Shown here: in pieces, positions 26,605 to 36,215 of the stretch | Layout of the letters: each line of letters starts with the position of its first letter | Position numbering within the stretch: the stretch's first letter is position 1 | Source of the DNA: Aliivibrio sp. | GTDB lineage: Bacteria > Pseudomonadota > Gammaproteobacteria > Enterobacterales > Vibrionaceae | Assembly: GCA_024206155.1 (NCBI GenBank) | Contig: JAAGZR010000301.1 | Location: 1 to 38,110, forward strand | Length of the DNA stretch: 38,110 nucleotides | Direction: 5' to 3' | Notes under the pieces: generated by a model | Databases searched by the model: none | The model's input: the letters and a program-made list of their open reading frames with translations, nothing else | What the model was told of the DNA's origin: nothing | Program-made: the position numbers and the translations under genes

Positions 26605-27102
26605 TTATTCTGTAATTGTAGTACCTGTGATGAATACTTCTTCAACAGGAACATCTTGGTGTACATAACCGTAGTTACCAGTAGCAACATCTTTGATCTT
26701 GTTTACTACATCCATGCCTTCAACTACTTCAGCAAATACACAGTAGCCCCAACCATCCATAGACTCAGATTTAAAATCTAGGAATTTGTTGTCGTTTACG
26801 TTGATGAAGAATTGAGAACTTGCTGAATGCGGTTCCATAGTACGAGCCATTGCTAATGTACCTACTTTGTTGCTTAGGCCATTATTTGCTTCGTTTTTGA
26901 TCGTAGCACGACCTGTTTTCTCTTCAAGACCAGAAGTCATGCCGCCGCCTTGAACCATAAAGCCATCAATTACACGGTGGAAAAGTGTATTGTCGTAAAA
27001 ACCATCTTGACAGTATTGTAGGAAATTAGCACAAGTTGCTGGTGCTTTATCTTCATGAAGCTTAACTGTGATGTCACCAAATGATGTGTGAAGGATGATC
27101 AT
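26605..27102 (-). CDS. ppiB: Peptidyl-prolyl cis-trans isomerase B (cyclophilin)
   Basis: 165-aa cytosolic cyclophilin that speeds proline isomerisation during folding. Family motifs are [14 protein letters not shown] and [10 protein letters not shown]. There is no signal peptide, which favours PpiB over periplasmic PpiA. AAAGGTAA lies before the ATG. It is 66 bp upstream of lpxH on the same strand and divergent from cysS, the usual lpxH-ppiB-cysS layout. Confidence 0.96.
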   Translation of the reverse strand: MIILHTSFGDITVKLHEDKAPATCANFLQYCQDGFYDNTLFHRVIDGFMVQGGGMTSGLEEKTGRATIKNEANNGLSNKVGTLAMARTMEPHSASSQFFINVNDNKFLDFKSESMDGWGYCVFAEVVEGMDVVNKIKDVATGNYGYVHQDVPVEEVFITGTTITE

Positions 27103-27250
27103 GAAATTACCTTTGTAATTGTATTTAAATAGAAATTGATTTTACCTAAGATTAACGAGGATCTACAGGGAATTTTCTTGCTATCATTACTTAATATAGG
27201 TTTAATAGCCTTTATATATCCTTTAAACAAATAATGAGTAAAAAAAGAGC

Positions 27251-28639
27251 ATGTTGAAAATATATAACTCAATTACACGTCAAAAAGAAGAATTTAAACC
27301 AATTGCCGAAGGTAAAGTCGGTATGTATGTGTGTGGGGTTACCATTTACGACTTGTGTCACATTGGTCACGGCCGTACGTTTGTCTCTTTTGATGTAATT
27401 TCTCGTTATTTACGTTTCTTAGGTTACGACCTTACTTTTGTGCGTAATATTACCGATATTGATGACAAGATCATTAAGCGTGCAGCTGAGAATGGTGAAA
27501 CCTGTGACGCTTTAACTGAGCGTTTAATTGCCGATATGCACGCTGATTTTGATGCGTTAAATATGAAGCGTCCAGATGTTGAGCCAAGAGCGACTGAATA
27601 CATTTCTGAAATTATTGAACTGGTTGATCGTCTAATTGAACGCGGCTTTGCTTATGTTGCATCCAATGGTGATGTCATGTTTGAAGTGAAAAAATACGAT
27701 GAATATGGTCGCCTTTCTCGCCAAGATCTTGAACAGCTTCAAGCGGGCTCTCGTGTCACCATTGAAGAAGCAAGCGTTAAACGCAGCGGTATGGATTTCG
27801 TTTTATGGAAAATGTCTAAGCCGGGTGAACCTACATGGGAATCACCTTGGGGACCTGGCCGTCCTGGCTGGCATATTGAGTGTTCAGCGATGAACTCTTC
27901 TATCCTGGGTAATCATTTTGATATTCATGGTGGTGGATCTGATTTGATATTCCCACACCACGAAAATGAAATTGCGCAATCATGCTGTGCTCATGACTCT
28001 AAGTATGTAAATACATGGATGCACAGTGGCATGGTTATGGTTGATCGTGAAAAGATGTCTAAATCATTAGGTAACTTCTTTACTATCCGTGATGTGTTAG
28101 CGCACTACGATTCAGAGACGGTTCGTTATTTCTTAATGTCTGGTCACTACCGCAGCCAATTAAACTACAGTGAAGATAACTTGAACCAAGCTCGTGCGTC
28201 ATTAGAGCGTTTATATACGTCATTACGTGGTCTTGATTTAACGGTAACTCCTGCTGGTGGCGAAGAGTTTGTTACCCGTTTTTCTACGGCAATGAATGAT
28301 GACTTTAATACGCCTGAAGCTTATTCGGTATTATTCGAAATGGCTCGTGAAGTAAACCGCCTGAAGACTGAAAATATAGAATCCGCTTCTAAATTGGGTG
28401 CGTTAATGCGCGAACTAGCTGATGTGTTAGGTTTGTTATCACAAGAACCAGAAGCTTTTTTACAGGGTAATAATAGCAGTGATGATGACGTTGCTGAAAT
28501 TGAAGCATTAATTAAAGCACGTAATGATGCTCGTGCCGCAAAAGATTGGGCAGCTGCTGATGCGGCTCGTGATGCAATTGCTGCGCTAAATATTGTACTT
28601 GAAGATAGCCCTGAAGGGACGACATGGCGTCGTAAGTAA
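27251..28639 (+). CDS. cysS: Cysteinyl-tRNA synthetase
   Basis: 462-aa class I aminoacyl-tRNA synthetase that charges tRNA-Cys. HIGH-type signature is [10 protein letters not shown] and the KMSKS loop is [10 protein letters not shown]. Zinc ligands are the Cys in YVCGVTIYD, the Cys in HIECSAM and the HHENE segment. The C-terminal anticodon-binding tail ends with PEGTTWRRK. Length matches E. coli CysS. It is divergent from ppiB and has its own terminator. Confidence 0.98.
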   Translation: MLKIYNSITRQKEEFKPIAEGKVGMYVCGVTIYDLCHIGHGRTFVSFDVISRYLRFLGYDLTFVRNITDIDDKIIKRAAENGETCDALTERLIADMHADFDALNMKRPDVEPRATEYISEIIELVDRLIERGFAYVASNGDVMFEVKKYDEYGRLSRQDLEQLQAGSRVTIEEASVKRSGMDFVLWKMSKPGEPTWESPWGPGRPGWHIECSAMNSSILGNHFDIHGGGSDLIFPHHENEIAQSCCAHDSKYVNTWMHSGMVMVDREKMSKSLGNFFTIRDVLAHYDSETVRYFLMSGHYRSQLNYSEDNLNQARASLERLYTSLRGLDLTVTPAGGEEFVTRFSTAMNDDFNTPEAYSVLFEMAREVNRLKTENIESASKLGALMRELADVLGLLSQEPEAFLQGNNSSDDDVAEIEALIKARNDARAAKDWAAADAARDAIAALNIVLEDSPEGTTWRRK

Positions 28640-28656
28640 TCTTAACTAATTTTATT

Positions 28657-28684
28657 AAAGGGGCTGGTTTTCCAGCCTTTTTTA
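28657..28684 (+). terminator. Terminator after cysS
   Basis: GGCTGG / CCAGCC stem with a TTTT loop and A/T flanks, ending in a run of Ts, about 20 bp past the stop. Confidence 0.9.
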
Positions 28685-28728
28685 TTGCCAGCTTTATAAA
28701 TTTTTAAACTTTAATAGAGGACACATTT

Positions 28729-29307
28729 GTGGCTCAAATGTACTTTTATTACTCAGCAATGAATGCGGGTAAATCAACGACACTTCTTCAATCGTCTTTT
28801 AATTATCAAGAGCGAGGTATGAATCCTGCTATTTTTACCGCAGCGATTGATGACCGTTACGGTGTGGGTAAAGTAAGCTCTCGTATTGGTCTAGATGCTG
28901 ATGCGCATTTATTTAATACTGATATGAATTTATTTGAAGCAATTAAAACGCTTCATGACAAAGAGAAACTTCATTGTGTGTTAATCGATGAATGCCAATT
29001 CCTAACGAAAGAGCAGGTTTATCAATTGACTGAAGTCGTGGATAAATTAGATATTCCAGCATTGTGTTATGGTTTAAGAACGGACTTTTTAGGTGAGTTG
29101 TTTGAAGGTAGTAAATACTTATTGTCTTGGGCAGATAAATTAGTAGAGTTAAAAACGATTTGCCATTGTGGGCGTAAAGCAAACATGGTTATTCGTACTG
29201 ATGAGCATGGAGTTGCTATTGCTGATGGCGATCAGGTTGCTATTGGTGGTAATGAATTGTATGTATCAGTTTGCCGTTTGCATTATAAAGAAGCGCTAGG
29301 TAAGTGA
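28729..29307 (+). CDS. tdk: Thymidine kinase
   Basis: 192-aa type II thymidine kinase that phosphorylates thymidine with ATP in nucleotide salvage. Walker A is [12 protein letters not shown], the Walker B-like motif is LIDECQFL, and the zinc cysteines are in [10 protein letters not shown] and near CRLHY. The start is a GTG with GAGG 8 nt upstream, giving [16 protein letters not shown]. Single gene with its own promoter region. Confidence 0.97.
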   Translation: MAQMYFYYSAMNAGKSTTLLQSSFNYQERGMNPAIFTAAIDDRYGVGKVSSRIGLDADAHLFNTDMNLFEAIKTLHDKEKLHCVLIDECQFLTKEQVYQLTEVVDKLDIPALCYGLRTDFLGELFEGSKYLLSWADKLVELKTICHCGRKANMVIRTDEHGVAIADGDQVAIGGNELYVSVCRLHYKEALGK

Positions 29308-29340
29308 AGTTTATTTAAGTAATTTTATTGTTTTGAAAAC

Positions 29341-29377
29341 AAAGACCAAGCTCAGATGAATGAACTTGGTCTTTTTA
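29341..29377 (+). terminator. Terminator between tdk and the chitinase gene
   Basis: AAAGACCAAG / CTTGGTCTTT perfect 10-bp stem with a 14-nt loop and a T-tract, between convergent genes and probably used by both. Confidence 0.88.
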
Positions 29378-29402
29378 TTATTTACAAGGTTAATGTCGAG
29401 GA

Positions 29403-31940
29403 TTAGTTACAAGTAGAAATACCCACTTCTTTCCATACTCCCCACTTACCAGATTTTGATGGTTCATCACCTTTTGTCCACCATTTCGCTTCCCATACTT
29501 TACCTGCTTGTGATACTTGATCACCACCAGTATAAACTGCTGAAGCATCCCATGTGCTATCACAAGTTAATGGTGGATCACCAGCATCTTTCAGAACAGT
29601 TACGGTAACATTTGAAGTATTTGATGCTTGATCATCATTTACTGTTACAGAGAAAGTGAAAGGCGTATCTACAGTATAAGAGCCTGCTGTAAAGGTTACT
29701 TGAGAACCAACAACAGTAGCATCGATACCAGTAGGGATTACCCATGAATAAGTTAATGGGTCATTGTCTGCGTCAGTTGATGTTGATGCATCAAGAGTAA
29801 CAACATCGCCTTTGTTTACCGATGTTGGAGCAACGATAGCAGCTACAGGTGCGGTGTTTACCGGCCCTGTATCTTCTACAGTTACTGACACTGCTACTGA
29901 ATCAGCTGCAATTGCACCTTTATCATCTGTGACGGTCAGCGTGAACTGAAGCGTTTCAGATTGAGTAAAGGCATCTGTTGCAAAACTCGGATTTATTGAA
30001 TCAGCACCAGTTAATGTCACTTTTGGCCCAGAGGTTTGTGTCCATGCATAAGAAACAATAGAACCGTCACTGTCAGAAGATAATGAACCGTCAAGTTGTA
30101 CAGCTGCAGGCGCAATAACTGAAATATCTACACCAGCTTTAGCTATAGGTTTTTTGTTTGCAGGAGGCGTAACCGTACCGTCGCCAGCAAGACCTTCTTG
30201 CATAGCATTTAGAATGTCACCATTATCCGCATCGATTTCCCATGCAAATAAACCACCTAAACCAAGTGAACGAACGTATTCACCTTTAGCAAGTACCGAT
30301 TGTTTATTATCATAAGTGATTAAGTCACCATTGCTTGGATCATAAGCGTAAGCAGCTTGAGCAATATCATCATAACCAACTTCAACACCTGCTTTATTTA
30401 CGTAATTAGTCACTACATCTTTATAATCAATTACGCCTGCTTCCCACGAACCTGCAACTTTACCGTTACCAACCCCTGTCATAGGATTTGTCGGATCAGT
30501 CATGCTGTCACGTGTAACACCAGTCCAGCCACGCGCATACATCGCAGCACCGACAACTAGCTTCTTAGCATCAACACCTTGAGCAAGTAGTAAGTCAATC
30601 GCGTTAGTGATTGTATAAGCTGGACCTTTACGTGGTTCGCCTTTATCATCAAGACCTGTACCATCACATTCGCCTTGAGACATATGTGTTCCACAGTTTA
30701 GCGCTGTTTGGTGACCTACAACGTTATTCCAACCGCCGTAGAAATCGTATGTCATTGCGAAGATATAATCCATGTACTGTGATGCAGCAGCGTAGTCAAC
30801 ATCTTCAATTTTGTCATAACCAGAACCAATTGCTGATGTTAATTCATAGCTTTTGCCTGTTTCTGCACTTAATTCATCAAGCATTGCTCTTAATTCTTGC
30901 ATTAAAGCAACGTAAGCAGGCCCGTCATTAACTGGATCACCACCGGTTGCACTTGCACCGTCACCACCAGGGAATTCCCAATCAATATCTACACCATCAT
31001 AAAATTTCCATGTTTTAAGGAATTGTTTAACTGACGCGACAAAAATATCTCGTTTGGATTTATCAACAAAGTCGTAGAAAGGGTCTGATAAAGTCCAACC
31101 GCCGATGGATGGAACAATTTTAAGATCTGGATAGCGTTGTTTCAGGGCCATCATCTGGCCATAAGTCCCTTTATAAGGCGTACTAAAAGAATGGCCTGAT
31201 TGAGGTTGTGGCATTTGAACTGCTGCCCATGGGTCATGAATAACGACTTCATAATCAGGCGTTCCAGCACAAGCGCGGTTCAAGGCTGCCAGGCTATTAC
31301 CATTTTCAATTTCACCTAAAGAAGGATTAGGACCACAGATAGGAACAAAACCATAAAGAATATGCGTTAGATTCTGTGCAGGAATTTGGTCAACGGCAAA
31401 TTTACGACCATAAACTCCCCATTCAACAAAATAAGCGCCAGAAACCATTCCATCAGGTGTAGTGTAATTTCCATTGGCAGGATCGACATTCATTGGTAGC
31501 GGATCTAAATGGCTACCATCAGTATCGGCAACAACAATTGCTTTGGCTGCACTGGTGCTACACTCTTCTGTTGCACCTGAACCATTACAAAGTTCTACCG
31601 TCATTTCATATTGACCACCCTGACGAACTTGTAGAACCGTAGAGGCTTTTTGTGAAGCAGAAGGAGAAACTGCTTGTTCATGAACAACAACGCCATTTAA
31701 TAACACGCGCCATTTTTCTGCAGATTCACCAGACCAGCGATCCCAAGTAACAGGGACTTCAGCAAAGTCTTTTACTGTGACAAGATTTTTATATGATGTT
31801 GCGGCTTGATCAACTTCAATAATGGCAAAATCGGTTTCCATCCAAGAGATAATCGCTTGGCCTGGTGTTGCAGCATGAGCTGGAATTGAGAGGGCAAGAG
31901 CAACTGCTCCAGAACAAATCCCCAATTTTTTCTTTAACAT
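29403..31940 (-). CDS. chiA: Secreted multidomain chitinase (GH18)
   Basis: About 845 aa from the ATG at 31940, which has AAGGA 8 nt upstream (the track starts 3 codons earlier). A signal peptide ends near IPAHA. A ChiA-type N-terminal domain (about 24-150) is followed by a GH18 catalytic domain (about 165-585) with DGVDIDWE, whose last residue (E322) is the expected acid catalyst. Next come two PKD-like or REJ-like beta domains (about 595-690 and 695-785) and a C-terminal CBM5/12 chitin-binding module (CDSTWDASAVYTGGDQVSQAGKVWEAKWWTKG). It degrades chitin outside the cell to chitobiose and oligosaccharides. Size and order match Vibrio ChiA. Confidence 0.94.
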   Translation of the reverse strand: MLKKKLGICSGAVALALSIPAHAATPGQAIISWMETDFAIIEVDQAATSYKNLVTVKDFAEVPVTWDRWSGESAEKWRVLLNGVVVHEQAVSPSASQKASTVLQVRQGGQYEMTVELCNGSGATEECSTSAAKAIVVADTDGSHLDPLPMNVDPANGNYTTPDGMVSGAYFVEWGVYGRKFAVDQIPAQNLTHILYGFVPICGPNPSLGEIENGNSLAALNRACAGTPDYEVVIHDPWAAVQMPQPQSGHSFSTPYKGTYGQMMALKQRYPDLKIVPSIGGWTLSDPFYDFVDKSKRDIFVASVKQFLKTWKFYDGVDIDWEFPGGDGASATGGDPVNDGPAYVALMQELRAMLDELSAETGKSYELTSAIGSGYDKIEDVDYAAASQYMDYIFAMTYDFYGGWNNVVGHQTALNCGTHMSQGECDGTGLDDKGEPRKGPAYTITNAIDLLLAQGVDAKKLVVGAAMYARGWTGVTRDSMTDPTNPMTGVGNGKVAGSWEAGVIDYKDVVTNYVNKAGVEVGYDDIAQAAYAYDPSNGDLITYDNKQSVLAKGEYVRSLGLGGLFAWEIDADNGDILNAMQEGLAGDGTVTPPANKKPIAKAGVDISVIAPAAVQLDGSLSSDSDGSIVSYAWTQTSGPKVTLTGADSINPSFATDAFTQSETLQFTLTVTDDKGAIAADSVAVSVTVEDTGPVNTAPVAAIVAPTSVNKGDVVTLDASTSTDADNDPLTYSWVIPTGIDATVVGSQVTFTAGSYTVDTPFTFSVTVNDDQASNTSNVTVTVLKDAGDPPLTCDSTWDASAVYTGGDQVSQAGKVWEAKWWTKGDEPSKSGKWGVWKEVGISTCN

Positions 31941-32557
31941 AAATAACATCCTTGATAATAAAATCTAAAATGGATTGCTGCGAAAAATACCGCAGTACTA
32001 ATAAGCATTATTTATCTTTCATAAATTACCAGTTGGTTATAGCAGTTTGGCAGCAGCCTAAAATTATTGTAGAAGGTGATTTGTAAGTGATGATTTTTAT
32101 TGGGGGGTCTCTCTAAAATTTGATTCTAAGTGATTGCAATAATTTTTTATTGAGCATTCTGTTAATTAACTTCAGTGCCTGTTATGCGTATGTGGGATTT
32201 TGTGTTGTATTGGTTTAATTATATGGTTTTTTGTTGGTTTTTTGTTCTTTTTAATAGGTGTAAATTACGGTTATTAGTGATGGATTCCTTATTTTTATAG
32301 TTTTATATATATTAAATCTGAAAAGGGTTAATAAATTAGTTATTTATGCTTTTAAATATATTGTTTTGAAAAATTATTATGTGTTTTGTGACAAAAATGT
32401 GGCAAATTACTTCAATGATTGATAGTGTTGCCCACAATTCTTCGAAGAATTTAATCTTTTTTAGGCGTATTTAACGTTTTTTAGATTTAAATGATTGGCA
32501 AGTCGTTTTGCCCGAAGTATGTCATGGATGCAAAATAGAATGTATTGGAGTTAATGC
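31941..32557. other. Long AT-rich divergent intergenic region (chitinase / opp)
   Basis: Roughly 610 bp with no credible ORF. It holds the promoters of the chitinase gene (left) and opp operon (right). Near the opp side is an exact 16-bp palindrome (32436-32451) followed by a T-rich stretch. I could not find a confident CRP, sigma-54 or known chitin-regulator site. Confidence 0.55.
32436..32451. promoter_or_regulatory. Perfect 16-bp palindrome upstream of oppA
   Basis: AATTCTTCGAAGAATT is an exact dyad about 106 bp before the oppA ATG, then TAATCTTTTTT. It could be an operator or, in RNA, a leader hairpin. Confidence 0.4.
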
Positions 32558-34222
32558 ATGTATAAGAATAAAATTACACAAGCAATCTTGCTTGGTGGCC
32601 TGTCACTAACACTCGCTGGCTGTGGAGATAAACCTGCAGAGCAACCAGTGAAAGAAACAAAACCTGCTGAAAAATCAGTATCAACAGAAGTCGTTTACGC
32701 TGACGTTCAAGAACTGACTCGTGGTAACGGTACTGAAGTTGCAACGCTTGATCCTCATAAATCGCAAGGTGTTCCTGAATCGCACGTAATCCGTGATCTA
32801 CTAGAAGGTCTTGTAAACCAAGATGCTGACGGTAATACGATCCCTGGTGTGGCTGAAAGCTGGGAAACGACAGATAACAAAAATTTTGTTTTCCATTTAC
32901 GTAAAGACGCTAAATGGTCAAATGGCGATCCTGTAACAGCAGATGATTTTGTATACAGCTTCCAACGTGCTGTTGATCCTGCTACAGCATCTCCATACTC
33001 TTGGTATATGGAATATACTAAGATGGCGAACGCTAAAGATATCGTTGCGGGTAAAAAAGATAAGAGTGAGCTTGGCGTTAAAGCGATAGATGCAAATACG
33101 TTAGAGGTTCAACTTGATACTGCGGTTCCTTATTTTGTTAAAATGATGGGTCACACAACAGTTAAACCTGTGCATCAAGCAACTGTTGAAAAATTCGGTG
33201 ACCAGTGGACTAAGCCAGGCAATTTTGTTGGTAATGGTGCATTCGTTGTAAATAACTGGGTAGTTAATGAGCGTTTAGAATTAGTTCGTAATGAACAGTA
33301 TTGGGATAATGCCGATACCAAGTTAACTAAAGTTACTTTCCTTCCTATTGAGAACCAAGTTTCAGAAATGAATCGTTTTCTATCTGGTGAGCTAGATTTT
33401 ACGAATGAACTTCCAGTTGAACACTTCAAACGTCTGACAAAAGAAGAGCCAGAATCAGTTTCAGTGGTTGGCAGTCTATGTACTTATTACTACTCATTCA
33501 ATACTAAGAAAAAGCCATTTGATGATGTGCGTGTGCGTAAAGCAATATCTTACGCAATTGATCGCTCAATTGTTTCTGATGTGATCTTGGGTCAAGGTCA
33601 AAAACCTGCCTATTTCTTAACGCCTGAAATTACTGCTGGCTTTAATCCTGAGCTTCCTGCTTACGGTAAGATGACGCAAGATGAGCGTAATGCTGAAGCA
33701 AAACGTTTATTAGCAGAAGCAGGTTTCGGTCCTGAAAACCCACTGAAATTTACACTTCTATATAATACATCTGAAAACCATAAGAAAATTGCGGTTGCCG
33801 CTGGTTCTATGTGGAAGAAGACACTAGGTCTGGAAGTTGTTTTAGAAAACCAAGAGTGGAAAACTTACCTTGACTCAAAAGACCAAGGTCAATTTGAAGT
33901 TGCCCGTGCCGGCTGGTGTGGTGATTATAATGAAGCGTCTTCTTTCTTAACATTAATGGTAAGTAAGAACACAACGGGTGGCCAACACTACGGAAGTGCT
34001 GAATACGATGCATTGATTGAAAAAGCTTTAGCATCCACTTCAGAAGAAGAGCGTACTGCTATTTATCTTCAAGCTGAGCAGTTACTAGCTAAAGATATGC
34101 CAATTGCACCTATCTATCAGTATGTTAAATCTCGTTTATTATCCCCAGAAGTAGGTGGTTTCCCAACAGGAAATGCGGAAGAGAAAATCTACTCGAAAGA
34201 CCTATATATTAAAGCTAAGTAA
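32558..34222 (+). CDS. oppA: Oligopeptide-binding protein OppA (predicted lipoprotein)
   Basis: 554-aa peptide-binding component (SBP family 5) of the Opp importer. The N-terminus has a lipobox, LTLAGC with C22, followed by a charged linker, so it is probably membrane-anchored. The body shows family motifs such as NFVFHLRKDAKWSNGDPVTADDFVYSFQR and DVRVRKAISYAIDR. GGAG lies 7 nt before the ATG. It leads oppABCDF. MppA-type murein-peptide binding proteins are close relatives, but the adjacent oppBCDF supports OppA. Confidence 0.94.
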   Translation: MYKNKITQAILLGGLSLTLAGCGDKPAEQPVKETKPAEKSVSTEVVYADVQELTRGNGTEVATLDPHKSQGVPESHVIRDLLEGLVNQDADGNTIPGVAESWETTDNKNFVFHLRKDAKWSNGDPVTADDFVYSFQRAVDPATASPYSWYMEYTKMANAKDIVAGKKDKSELGVKAIDANTLEVQLDTAVPYFVKMMGHTTVKPVHQATVEKFGDQWTKPGNFVGNGAFVVNNWVVNERLELVRNEQYWDNADTKLTKVTFLPIENQVSEMNRFLSGELDFTNELPVEHFKRLTKEEPESVSVVGSLCTYYYSFNTKKKPFDDVRVRKAISYAIDRSIVSDVILGQGQKPAYFLTPEITAGFNPELPAYGKMTQDERNAEAKRLLAEAGFGPENPLKFTLLYNTSENHKKIAVAAGSMWKKTLGLEVVLENQEWKTYLDSKDQGQFEVARAGWCGDYNEASSFLTLMVSKNTTGGQHYGSAEYDALIEKALASTSEEERTAIYLQAEQLLAKDMPIAPIYQYVKSRLLSPEVGGFPTGNAEEKIYSKDLYIKAK

Positions 34223-34248
34223 TCATTAGCAAATAAAACTATAAAAAA

Positions 34249-34280
34249 AGCCGCTGCATGCAAAATTGCGTGTAGTGGCT
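34249..34280 (+). other. Hairpin between oppA and oppB
   Basis: AGCCGCTGCATGC and GCGTGTAGTGGCT pair over 13 bp with three G-U pairs and a 6-nt loop. There is no immediate T-tract on the plus strand, so it more likely stabilises oppA mRNA or weakens read-through than stops transcription fully. Confidence 0.6.
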
Positions 34281-34327
34281 AGATCCACCTTTATTTTATT
34301 TTTTGTCACAGACTGGAAGAGTGAATT

Positions 34328-35248
34328 ATGTTTCAATTCATTATCAAACGGATTCTTGAAGCAATCCCAACTATGTTGGTTTTGATCACTATCTCATTTT
34401 TCTTAATGAGATTTGCCCCTGGTAACCCATTTTCTACTGAGCGCCCACTTCCGCCTGAAGTAATGGCGAACATCAATGCAAAGTATGGTTTAGATAAGCC
34501 TGTCTTTGAACAATACACGACGTATCTTGGAAACATTCTGCAAGGTGATTTCGGGCCATCATTTAAATACCAAGATTACACAGTTAATGAGTTAGTTGAA
34601 GCTGCGTTACCTGTATCTGCAAAAGTGGGTTTCTTTGCCTTTATCTTTACCGTTGTACTTGGAGTGTCTATTGGTACCTTAGCTGCGTTAAGGCAAAATA
34701 CCTGGCTCGACTACAGTATCATGTCCACAGCCATGGTGGGGGTAGTAATGCCATCCTTTGTGTTAGCACCAGCCCTTATTTATTTATTCTCTATTGAGCT
34801 TGGTTGGTTCCCTGCAGGTGGCTGGCATGATGGTTCATTCAAATACATGTTTTTACCAATCTTGGGGATGTCATTTCTTTACGTTGCAACCTTCGCACGT
34901 ATTACCCGCGGTAGCATGATTGAAACGCTTAACAGTAACTTTATCCGTACGGCTCGTGCAAAAGGGCTAAGCTACCGCTATATCGTTCTAAAACATGCGT
35001 TAAAGCCAGCAATGTTGCCTGTTGTTTCTTATATGGGTCCTGCGTTTGTAGGTATTATTACCGGCTCAGTAGTTATCGAAACTATTTTTGGTCTACCTGG
35101 CATTGGCAAGTTATTTGTAAACGCAGCATTTAACCGTGATTATTCGCTAGTAATGGGGGTGACTATTTTAATTGGTTTCCTATTTATCTTATTCAACGCC
35201 ATTGTTGATGTATTACTAGCAGTAATTGACCCGAAAATTCGTTATTAA
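34328..35248 (+). CDS. oppB: Oligopeptide ABC transporter permease OppB
   Basis: 306-aa inner-membrane permease with about six helices. The N-terminal FIIKRILEAIPTMLVLITISFFLMRFAPGNPF is characteristic of OppB/DppB. The coupling-loop region reads TARAKGLSYRYIVLKHALKPAMLPVV. GGAAGAG precedes the ATG. It follows oppA by about 105 bp that includes a hairpin, and oppC starts 14 bp downstream. Confidence 0.96.
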   Translation: MFQFIIKRILEAIPTMLVLITISFFLMRFAPGNPFSTERPLPPEVMANINAKYGLDKPVFEQYTTYLGNILQGDFGPSFKYQDYTVNELVEAALPVSAKVGFFAFIFTVVLGVSIGTLAALRQNTWLDYSIMSTAMVGVVMPSFVLAPALIYLFSIELGWFPAGGWHDGSFKYMFLPILGMSFLYVATFARITRGSMIETLNSNFIRTARAKGLSYRYIVLKHALKPAMLPVVSYMGPAFVGIITGSVVIETIFGLPGIGKLFVNAAFNRDYSLVMGVTILIGFLFILFNAIVDVLLAVIDPKIRY

Positions 35249-35262
35249 TAGGGGACGGACGT

Positions 35263-36165
35263 ATGTTAACGAAAAAAGAAAATTTAGAAGCGATCGAATC
35301 ATTCTCAGAAAATCTTGAGATTGAAGGACGTAGTTTATGGCAGGATGCTCGCCTTCGTTTTATGCGAAACAAAGCAGCAATGATCAGCCTTTGTGTACTT
35401 ACAGTAATGACTCTTGCCGTGATTTTTTTACCAATGTTCAGTCAGTACGCTTATGACGATACCGATTGGTATGCACTGCACGAAGCCCCAAGCGCAGCTC
35501 ACCTTTTTGGCACGGATAGCTTAGGTCGTGACTTATTTGTTCGTACTCTTGTTGGTGGTCGAATTTCATTAATGGTTGGTATTCTAGGCGCATTTGTTGC
35601 GGTACTTATTGGTACGCTTTATGGTGCAACGTCAGGATTTGTTGGCGGTAAAGTCGACCGTATTATGATGCGTTTTATTGAAATTTTATACGCGGTTCCA
35701 TTTATGTTCCTAGTAATCGTTCTAGTTACATTTTTTGGTCGCAACATCGTACTTATCTTTGTTGCTATCGGTGCGATTGCTTGGCTAGATATGGCTCGTA
35801 TCGTTCGAGGTCAGACACTGAGTTTACGCAGCAAAGAGTTTATCGAAGCGGCACACGTGTGTGGTGTGAGTAAGTGGGGTATCATCACTCGCCATATCGT
35901 ACCAAACGTATTAGGTATTGTTGCTGTTTATTCAACATTGCTAATTCCAAGTATGATCTTAACTGAATCTTTCTTATCTTTCCTAGGTCTAGGCGTTCAA
36001 GAGCCGATGACAAGTTGGGGTGCCTTACTTCAAGAGGGCTCTCAAACAATGGAAGTTGCAATTTGGCAGTTAACTTTCCCCGCTTTATTTATGGTCGTTA
36101 CCTTGTTCTGCTTTAACTATGTGGGTGATGGTTTACGTGATGCGCTGGATCCAAAAGACAGATAA
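35263..36165 (+). CDS. oppC: Oligopeptide ABC transporter permease OppC
   Basis: 300-aa inner-membrane permease with a cytoplasmic N-terminus of about 40 residues and about six helices. Family features are HLFGTDSLGRDLFVRTLVGGR and the coupling loop EAAHVCGVSKWGIITRHIVPNV. It partners OppB. A GGGGACGG-rich ribosome site lies just before the ATG, 14 bp after oppB. Confidence 0.96.
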   Translation: MLTKKENLEAIESFSENLEIEGRSLWQDARLRFMRNKAAMISLCVLTVMTLAVIFLPMFSQYAYDDTDWYALHEAPSAAHLFGTDSLGRDLFVRTLVGGRISLMVGILGAFVAVLIGTLYGATSGFVGGKVDRIMMRFIEILYAVPFMFLVIVLVTFFGRNIVLIFVAIGAIAWLDMARIVRGQTLSLRSKEFIEAAHVCGVSKWGIITRHIVPNVLGIVAVYSTLLIPSMILTESFLSFLGLGVQEPMTSWGALLQEGSQTMEVAIWQLTFPALFMVVTLFCFNYVGDGLRDALDPKDR

Positions 36166-36215
36166 CTCTCTGTGTGGACAGTTAATTATTAAACAAATTT
36201 GAGCAGGAAAGAATT

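Noticed and set aside
30611-30931. 106-aa plus-strand ORF opposite the chitinase
   Set aside because: Antisense to the conserved GH18 domain; composition is unlike a real protein.
32496-32511. Sigma-54-like TGGCA...TTGC upstream of oppA
   Set aside because: The spacing between the GG and GC elements is one base too long for a standard -24/-12 promoter, and oppA is not a typical sigma-54 target.
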